In this document: positions 23,001-32,000 of the stretch, piece by piece
Layout of the letters: the number at the start of each line of letters is the position of its first letter
Numbering within the stretch: the stretch's first letter is position 1
Origin: Paramagnetospirillum magneticum AMB-1
GTDB lineage: Bacteria; Pseudomonadota; Alphaproteobacteria; Rhodospirillales; Magnetospirillaceae
Assembly (NCBI RefSeq): GCF_000009985.1
Contig: NC_007626.1
Coordinates: 3,713,943-3,777,942 of the forward strand
Length of the DNA stretch: 64,000 bases
Direction: 5' to 3'
The notes under the pieces: model-generated
The model's database searches: none
Seen by the model: the letters and a program-made list of their open reading frames with translations, nothing else
Told to the model about the DNA's origin: nothing
Program-made: the position numbers and the translations under genes

Positions 23001-26000
23001 AGACATCGTGGCTGGAGGAAAGCCGGATTTCCGCGCCGGCCGGGGTACCGTCCGCATTGAACATGCGACCGAAGGGGTAATTGCTCCCCAGGGCGGTGCC
23101 ACCGGACTGGTCGCTCTCCCAGGCGGCGAAAAAGCCGCCGTTCGGCGTCGCGGTCACCACCGGCCAGGCCTGATAGCCGACGGTGGTGGAGGGAACCACG
23201 AACTCGGCACCGGGGGTGCCGCTGGTCGGCCAGGTCGAGGGGAAGACCCGCCCGATCGTGCCCCAGTTGCTGCCGTCCTGGCCATCGCTGTGCCACAGGA
23301 TGACGAAGCTGCCGTTGCTCAGGACGGCCACCTGCTGACCATACTGGTCGCCGTTGATGGTCGTGTTGACCGCGAATTCGCTACCGATCGGAGTGCCGGC
23401 GGAATTGAAGCGCTGGGCGAACACGCCAGCGCCGCCGTCATAGCCCTGCCAGGTCACCACATAGCCGCCATCGGGCAGAAGGGCGATCTTGGCATCCGTC
23501 TGGTTGTTGGGCAGGACGGTATTAACCGTCACGGGCGCGCCGGTCGGCACAAAGGTGCCCAATGCCCCGACCGTGCCGCTCAGCGTCAGGGTGCGATCGG
23601 CAAAGACCAGGGTCTCGACGCCGCTCAGGGTATCGGTGCCGTCGTTGCCGCCGACGGTGTTGATGTCGGTGACCGTGACGCCACCCGTGCCGGTGGAAAT
23701 GCGGTAACCGTCCAGATTGCCGTGGAACCTCGCCTGATCCGCGCCGAAACCGCCGTCAAAGACATCGTTGCCCGAGCCGCCGGTGAAGGTATCGGCGCCG
23801 AAGCCACCGATGACGGTCAAAGGCGCGCCGCGGCCGGTGGCGTCGACGGCAACACCGGCATCGGTGTTCAAGGCGTCCAGGATGCTGAACCCGGCCCCCG
23901 ACGACACCGTGCCCATGGCGACGGACAGCGGCGCGCCCGAGGCCGCCAGTGTCAGCACTTCAACGCCATGAATATTGGTGAACGCGCTGTCAGCCACCAC
24001 GCCGGTGGTGGTGAAGGTCAGCCTCAGAACGTCGTTGCCCGCTCCGCCATTCACAGAATCGGTGCTGCTGAAATCGGACAGGATGAAGATGTCGTTGCCC
24101 GCCCCGCCGGTCAGGGTGTCCGACCCTGATCCGCCGTCAAGGGTGGTAACCGACGACGTTCCCGTCGCGGTCAGGGTATCGTTGCCCGCGCCGCCAAGGA
24201 CGCTGGAGATGCCGCTGCCCACGTTGATGACATCGGCACCGGTGCCGCCCGTCAGGGTCAGATAGCCGCCTTTGTTGTCCACGGAAACAGTCTTGGCATC
24301 ACTGAACGCCACCTGCTCGACGCCGTAGAGATAGGCCGAACCGCCGCCGGTGATGGAGAGGCTGCCGCCCGAACCATTGAAGGTCGCGGCGCCCTCGGCC
24401 ATCTGCAGGCTAATGGTGTCCGTGCCGGCACCGCCCATCATGCTGGTGGTGCCGGTACCGGCCAACAGAGTGACCCCGGACGACACCGCCGAGGCATCCA
24501 ACGACACCGTCCCGCTGTTGGTACTGGCGTCGATGGTGGACAGCCCAGAACCGCCCACCAGGGACAGCCCCAGGTTGCCCGCCCCGGTCAGCGCCAGTTC
24601 CTCGATGCCGCTGAGCTTGGCCTGGTCGGTCGGGCTGATCACGCCGATCCCCGACAGAGTCAGACGGTCCGTACCCTGCCCGCCGATCACCGTGGTGGCC
24701 GCCGCCAGATCGGCGGCACTCATCTTGATGACGTCGTTGCCATCGCCCGCGTTGATGGAGACAAAGCCGCCGCCCACATCCAGCGTATCGGCCAGGGCCG
24801 AACCGTTCAGCGCCTGCAGCGCCGGCGCCACCACCGTGGCGTTACTGGTGAAGGCGGAATTGTTGCTGCCCGAAAGGTCCGGGATGATGCCGCCCGAGGC
24901 GGTGGCCGGGTTCCACAGGCCCACCAGTCCGGTGGTCGGAACCAGGGTCGAGGCCATGTCCGCCTGAATCTGCGTCGGGCTGCGCGCGCTGTCCCAGATG
25001 GCGATGGGGCCGTATTCGCTGTCCATCGGCGCCATGGTGTGATGCGCGCTGCCGAAGATGACGTTGACTTCGTCCGTATAGTTGTTGGGAACCGAGAGGG
25101 CCGCGCCGTCGGCGACACCGTTCACGTAGAGCTGCGAGACCCCCAGGTAATCCACGGTCTGGGTGATGTGGTACCACTGCCCGGCCTGAACGACCTGGCT
25201 GCCGGTCGAAGAGCCGCCACCGGCGACGTAGGAAATCAGCGTGTGAGTGGTGGGGTCGACCGCGACGGTATAGGTATAGCCGCCCACGGTATCTTCCATC
25301 TGGGTGGCGTTATTCCAGGCGTTGGTCCGCCCGAAGACATTGCCCGGCAGGCCCGATGTCGGCAGGGTGTTGAACTTGACCCACACCTCCAGGGTCACAT
25401 GCGCCGTATGGCTGTCGACCAGGGAGATGCCCGATCCGGCGGCCCCCACCAGCGCCAGCCCGCCGCCGGCCGATTGCCCCGACCCGGAACCGAGCGTAAA
25501 GCTGCGGTCGCTGAACTGCAGCGTCTCGATGCCCGACAGAGTATCGGTGCCGTCATTGCCGTTCAGGGTAGGATTGGTGTCGACCACCGTCACGGTGCCG
25601 TTGGTCATGGAGATGCGGTAATCGGCGGCGGCGCCGCTGAAGATCGCCTTGTCGGCGCCCGAACCGCCGTTGATGATGTCGTTGCCCAGGCCGCCGGTGA
25701 AGGTGTCGGCCCCGCTGCCGCCGCTGAGCACGTCGTTGCCCGAGCCGCCGACCAGGGTATCAGCCCCCGAACCAGACGCGACGGTCACCGCGCCGGTGCG
25801 CGACGCCGCGTTCACCAGAAGGTCGCCGGTATCGCCCGAGGCATCCACCCGGGTGATGGACGCCACATTGCCGGTCGAGTCGAGATTGACCGCCTGGCTG
25901 AGCGACCCTCCCGACAGCCGCAGGGTCTCCACTCCCGTGACATGGGCGAAGGCCGTGGCGTTGTTCAGGGTGCCCGAAGTGAAGTCATCGAAGGCGATGC

Positions 26001-29000
26001 TGTCGATGCCGGCACCGCCGGTCACCGTGGCGCCATCGGTGGTGCTGACCCGGAAGTTGACGGCGGAATTGCCCGCCACCAGCACGTCGGCGCCGCCACC
26101 GCCAACGATGTCGTAATAGGCCGCCGTGTCGCCACCCTTGATGTGATCGGCGAAGCTGGACCCGCGCACACCCTGGATATTGACCAGGGTGTCGGTTCCG
26201 GCGGTGAGCGTCCCATTGACGTAATAGCTGTCCACCGCCTTGCCGGCGGCCACGCCCAGATAGCTGCTGCCGCTCAGATTGGCGATGATTCCGGCGGCCG
26301 CATGCTTGTAGCTGGCAGTGACAAAGCCTGTGCCGCCGGTCAGGGTATCGCTGCCCGCCCCGCCTTCCAGACCCGACTGGCCGCTGGCCGCGCCGGACAG
26401 CACATCGGCGAAGTTCGAGCCCTCCAACTCCGTGATATAGGTCAGGGTGTCGGTATAGGTGGCCGTACCGCCGGTAAGAGTGGCCACGCCGCCGACCAGC
26501 GAGGCCGTCACCGGTCCGGCGGCATAGACGAAGCTGACCTTGCCGCCAGCCAGGCTGTCGCCGGTAATGGTCTGGTTCGCGCCCCCGGCGAAGAAGGTAT
26601 CCTCTCCGCCATTGCCGACCATGGTGGTGACGGCGGCATTATAGGCGAAGATGTCGTCGCCAATGCTCCCCGTCAGCGTTCCCCCCGTCAGTGAGGTGGC
26701 CACCGCGGACGAGGGCGAATGGGTCGAGCCCGTCAATATGCTGCCGATTCCGGCCCCGGTCCCCGCATACTGGTCCTTCACCACCAGTTGGCCGCCGCCA
26801 GCATTGGCGGAAAGATCGATGACCAGATCGTTGCCCACCTGGCGGGCGCCCTTGAACCCCGCATCGCCGACCTTGGAGCCATCCAGAATGTTGCTGCCGG
26901 CGGTATCGATGATGGTCAGGGTGCCCGACGCGGTGGCCGCCGCCACATAGGTGTCATTGCCGCTGCCGCCGATCAGGCTGGCGCTGCCGCTGCCCGAGGT
27001 CAGAGAGACCGTGCCCGAATTGGACAGGGCAATCTCGGTGATACCGTGGGCGGCCAGGGCGGCGATGGTGGCGGTGTTGACGTTGGCTGGCGTATCGACA
27101 ACCTGGATATGGCCGCCGCCCGTGGTGCTGAAAGACAGAGTCAGGCCCTGAACCGCGGTTATAGGCAGAGTCCCGCTGTCGGTGACCACGAACGACGTGA
27201 TGCCGTGGCTCTGCAGGGTGGCAATCCCGGCCGCGGCGATATGGGCGGCCGTGTCGGAGACACGGGTATGGCCGCTGCCCGCCGCGACCGTCAGAGCGTC
27301 GGCGACCGACAGGGCGGTGACGTCCACATGAATACTGACCGCCTGATTGGTGGTCACCGCCGCGGCCGTACCGTTCTGCGCCGTGGCAGAGATCAGCAAG
27401 GTGCGGTCGCCGTACCAGTTCTGCGGCATCCTGACCGACAGCGTGGCATTGGCCGCCTGGGCCGCCGTCAGGGTGAGGACACCACTGGCGCTGGGCGTCA
27501 GGGTCTGACCGCTCAGAACCACCGTGGAGCCAGTCTGGAAGCCGCTGATGCTGACCGAGGAAACGGCCTCGCCCGTATGGGTGTCAGCCACGTTGAGCGC
27601 CAGGTCAAACGCCTGATTCTCCAACCCACTGAGCGTGGTCGGCGCGGTGATGGTCGCACCCTGGGTGACCGGGGTAACGGTCAACGTCACCTGCTTGCTG
27701 GTATCGACACCGAGGATGGTGCCGCCGTCATCGGTATTGTTGGCGGTGGCGGTAACCGTCAGCACGATCTGGCCGCTGTAATCGGTAGGCGGAATCACCG
27801 TGATGGTGGCACTGGCAGCCTGCCCGGCGGTCAGGGTGAAGTTGTTGCCGACGGCGGTAATCACCGTCGAGCCGACCTTGAGGACCGATCCCGACGGCGC
27901 GCCGGAAATCACCACCTGATCCACCGTCTCGTGGGTATTGCCGTCGCTGACCGCCAGACTGAAGCTGGCGCTGGCGTTCTCCAAGATGGTGAGCGATGAC
28001 GGCACGGTGATGGCAGCGCCCTCGACCACCACCGACACAGCGGCATTGGCGCTGACCGTGGTGGCGGTGGTGGCGTCGGTATAGCTGACCGTGTAGCTGA
28101 AGCTGTCTTTGCCCGTATAGCCGGCGGTGGCGGTATACTGGATCTGCTGATGGCCGCCGACGGTGACCACGGACACCGAGCCGTGAGCGGCGGTGCCCGC
28201 CGTCAGGGTGTAGCCGGCAAGGGTGGTCAGGGATGTATTGTCGCCGCCCCGCTTGTCGTTGGCCAGCACGTCGAAGGTGTGGGCACCCGCCTGGGTATAG
28301 ACGGAATCCGCCACGGCCGTCGGCGTCGAATACTGCAATCCCAGGTTGTGGATGGTATTGTCCTGGGCGACGGCGGTATTGGACACCTGGCTAACCAGTG
28401 TGGTCAACTGCTGCACGAGGCTCGACGCATTGGCGGCATTGGTGGCCTGAGCCGCCACGGCCTGGGCCGCAGCCTGGGCCGTGGCCACGTCCGCGGAGTT
28501 GAAGGCAATACCGGCTGCGGCCGTATAGGCGTTGTCGACCGCCAGCTTCTGACCATAGATGGTGTTGGCCGTGGCCAGATCGGCATTGGTACCCAGCGCC
28601 GACAAGGCCTTGGCCGCCGCCTGGGTCGCTGCCGCCAGCGCCTTGCCGGCGGAATCGGTGGCACCGTGGGGCAGAGCCGGCAAGATATTGGTCAGGTAAT
28701 TGTTAGCATCGGCTCCGGCGGCTGCGGCCTTGGCCTGGGCGGCGACACCGGTGGCGAAGGCCGCTGCGGCGGCGGTCTTGGAATCCAGCACCGTCTGCAG
28801 CGCCGCGTCATAGACCGACTTCCAATAGGCGATCTGTGTGGCGGGATTATAGGTCTGGGACAGACTCAGGGCGGCGGCGGCATCGTTTTTGGACTGGATC
28901 GCCTGAAGATAGGAATTGCCGGCGGTCACCACCAACTGCTCGGCACGGAAAGTTTCGCTGGCGGCGACACCCACCGCGTTGGTGGTGGCATTGGCGGTGT

Positions 29001-32000
29001 TAATGGCCGCCTGGGCGGCGGCGAGATCGGTGTTCAGCTTGGCCAGGGTGCTGGTGACGCTGGCCAGATTGGCGGCGCTGGCCGTACTGGCATAAGCCTG
29101 CAGCGCGCCCTGATAGGCGACGGCATCGGCCTTGACGGTGCTAAGGGCGGTCAGAACGGCCGCCGGCGTCCCCAGCACCGAGGACCCGGCCAGACCGAGC
29201 CCTTGGCCCACCTGGACAATCACGTCGTCGAAGGCGGCGGCGACCGAGCCCAACTTGGCCACGACCGTATTGTAATCGGCCTGGGTCGACGCACGCACCA
29301 CCGAGCTGGAATCAGTGGAGTGGCTCCGCGCGTCGGCGGCCGCGGTGGCCGCGGCGGCGGCCAAGGTCTGGGCAGCCGAGACATCGGCGGCGGCGGCCAA
29401 GTCGTCGGCCTTGGCGGCATTATTCAGCGCCGCGGCGATATTGTCCTTGACCACCTGCAGTTGCTTATCGAAGCCCGATGCCTGGGTGGTCGCCGAATCG
29501 CTGGCGGCGGTCACCTTGCTCAGCGCCGATTGCGCCGCTTGGTCGGCCTGAATGGCCTGGGCCAGAGCGGTGGCGGTGGAGCTTTTGGCGGCCTGGGCGG
29601 CCACGGCCGCGTCATAGGCCGAATCCACGGCGGCAAAGGCCGTCTGAGCATTGGTGATCTGGGTGGCCAGGGCGGCCTGGATGGTCTCCATCTGGCTCTT
29701 GGCATAGAGCGCCGTCCCGACCGTCGAGGCATTGCCCAGCGCGGTATTGATGGTGTTGTAGGCCGCCAGGGCGGCGTCATAGGCGGACTGGGCGGCGGGG
29801 CTGGCCGTGGCATCGGCCAGGGCTGCGTCCTTGGCGGCCTTGGCGGCATTCCACATGCCGTAGAGCGTGCCGAGGTCGGTGCTGTTCACGTTACCCAGCT
29901 TGGCGACCAGGGCGCTGTACTTCGCCTCGATGGCCGTCTTCATATCCACCAAGGTGCCGCTGGTCGCCGCGGTGGAGGAGTTAACGATGGCGTGAACGTC
30001 GGTCTTGGCGGCCAGGGCGGCGGCCACGTCGTCGGCCCGCACCTGGGCCGCCGAGGCCTCGGACGCGGCCAGGGTCAGGGTCGCCTTGGCGTTGGCCGCC
30101 AGCAGCAACTGCGCGGCGGCGGTGCTGGCCTTGGCATTGGCCGTGGTGGCCTGGGCGCTGGCATCGGCGGCGGCGGCGGCGGCGGCGGACGAATGGCTCT
30201 TGGCCGAGGTCAGGTCGACGTCGAGGTCGGCGGCGGCCTTGGCGGTATCGGCCAGGCCCACCTTGGCACCGGCGGTGGCGCTGGCGTTTGTGGCATCATC
30301 GGCGGCGCTGGCCGCCGTGGAATAGTAGCCCTGGACGGCGCTGATCAGCGACGCCTTGGTGGCATTGTAGGTGGCCAGCGCGGCCCCCGTGACGTTGCTC
30401 GGCGGAGTCGCGGCGTTCAGGGCGTCCAGCACCGCCTTGATGGCATCGCGGGACGCGGCGGCGGCGGTTGCGGCATCGGCAGCCGATTTGGCCGATGTAT
30501 GGGCGCTGGCATCGGCGGTGGCGGCATATCCCTGCGCGTCCGCCACCGAAGCGGCATTGGCCTGATCGAGCTGCTGCTTCAGCGCCTGGGCCTGGGTCAT
30601 GGCCTGAATGGCGATGGCGTCTTCCTGCTGTGCCACCGCCACCTGCTGGTCGACCTGGGCCTTGACCGCGGTTGCCTGCTGATAGGTCCCCAAGGCGGAT
30701 TGGCGCGCGGCTGTCACCGCCGCCTGATTGGTGCTGAGAGCGCTGGTGAAGTTGGACGGCAGGCCCTGGGTCACGTTGGCATCGACGCCGGTCCAGGCAT
30801 TGCCGTCGGTACCGATGCCCAGGGAATGGAGAACCTTCAGAGCGTCGGTGACCGCGTTGGCCGCCGAGGTCTGGGCGCTCAAAGCCGAGGTTACTTCGGC
30901 GTCTGCGGCCAGTTTGGCCGCCGACGCCGCATTGAAGCCGGTGGCCGAGGCATTGGCCAAGGCGGTGGCCGCGTCGGCGGTGGCGCGGCCGGCGGCGGAG
31001 GTGGCGGAGGTCAGGGCGGAATTGACCGTGGTCAGAGCTGCGCTGGCGATGGCCTCCAACTTGGCCTGCCAGGCCGCCTCGCCGGCGCGCTCGGCACCAA
31101 TGGCGGAACCGTCCAGGGCCGAGTCCGTAGCAACGGTATCTTGCTGGGTGGCGTAGTTGCTGGCGGCGGTGACCGAGGCTGCCTGTGCCGTCTGGTAGGC
31201 AGTGCGGGCATCGGTCAAAGCCTGGGCGGCGGTTTCGTAATCGGCCTTGGCGGCGGCATAGCCGGCCTGGATGTCCGCCACCGCGTCGTGCCAGAGAACC
31301 ACCAGGGGATTGGCGCTGGCGTCCGCCTGCTGCAGCGCGTTGTAAAGATCCAGCACCTTGCCGGTCAAACCCGCGGCCGACGCGGCGGTCAGGGCGGAAT
31401 AGGCCTGATCGGCGGTCCAATCGGTCGGCATGGTGGTGATCAACGCCTTGGCAGCGTTGAGGTAATTGGTCACAACGTCCAGCAGGCCGCCGGCCTGTAC
31501 GGTAAAGGCCGCCTCGGCGGACGCCGCGTTGACCAGCGGCGTCTCGATATTGAGCAGCGCCTGATGGGCAGAGGTAATGGCCGCTTCGGCCAAGGCCTTG
31601 AGACCGGGCAGCAGGGCGGTATCACTGGCCAGGGCGGCGTCCTTCAGGCCGCGAGCGGTGATCAGCGAGCCATCGCTCCAGCCGGCTGCATTGGTGTCGT
31701 TAAGGCCGTTAACGAGGGCTTCGGCGGTGCTGTACTTGGCATTGGCATCGGTGACGGGGGTCACGCTGCTCTTGTCGTTGGCCGTGGTCAGGGCGGTGAC
31801 CCAGGCCAGCGCCTCACTTCCCTGCCCGCTGCCATCGGCGGTGACCTTGGCGGCATCCGTGGTCAGCTGGGTCAGGGCAGCCTTGGCCAGAGCCAGTTCG
31901 TAAGTGGCGGTATAGGTATCGCCGCCGGTCGCGGCGGTTTGGGCCTTGGTGGCATGATCGATCACCACCAGCCGGTCGGCCAGTACCTGGGCGAAATCCG

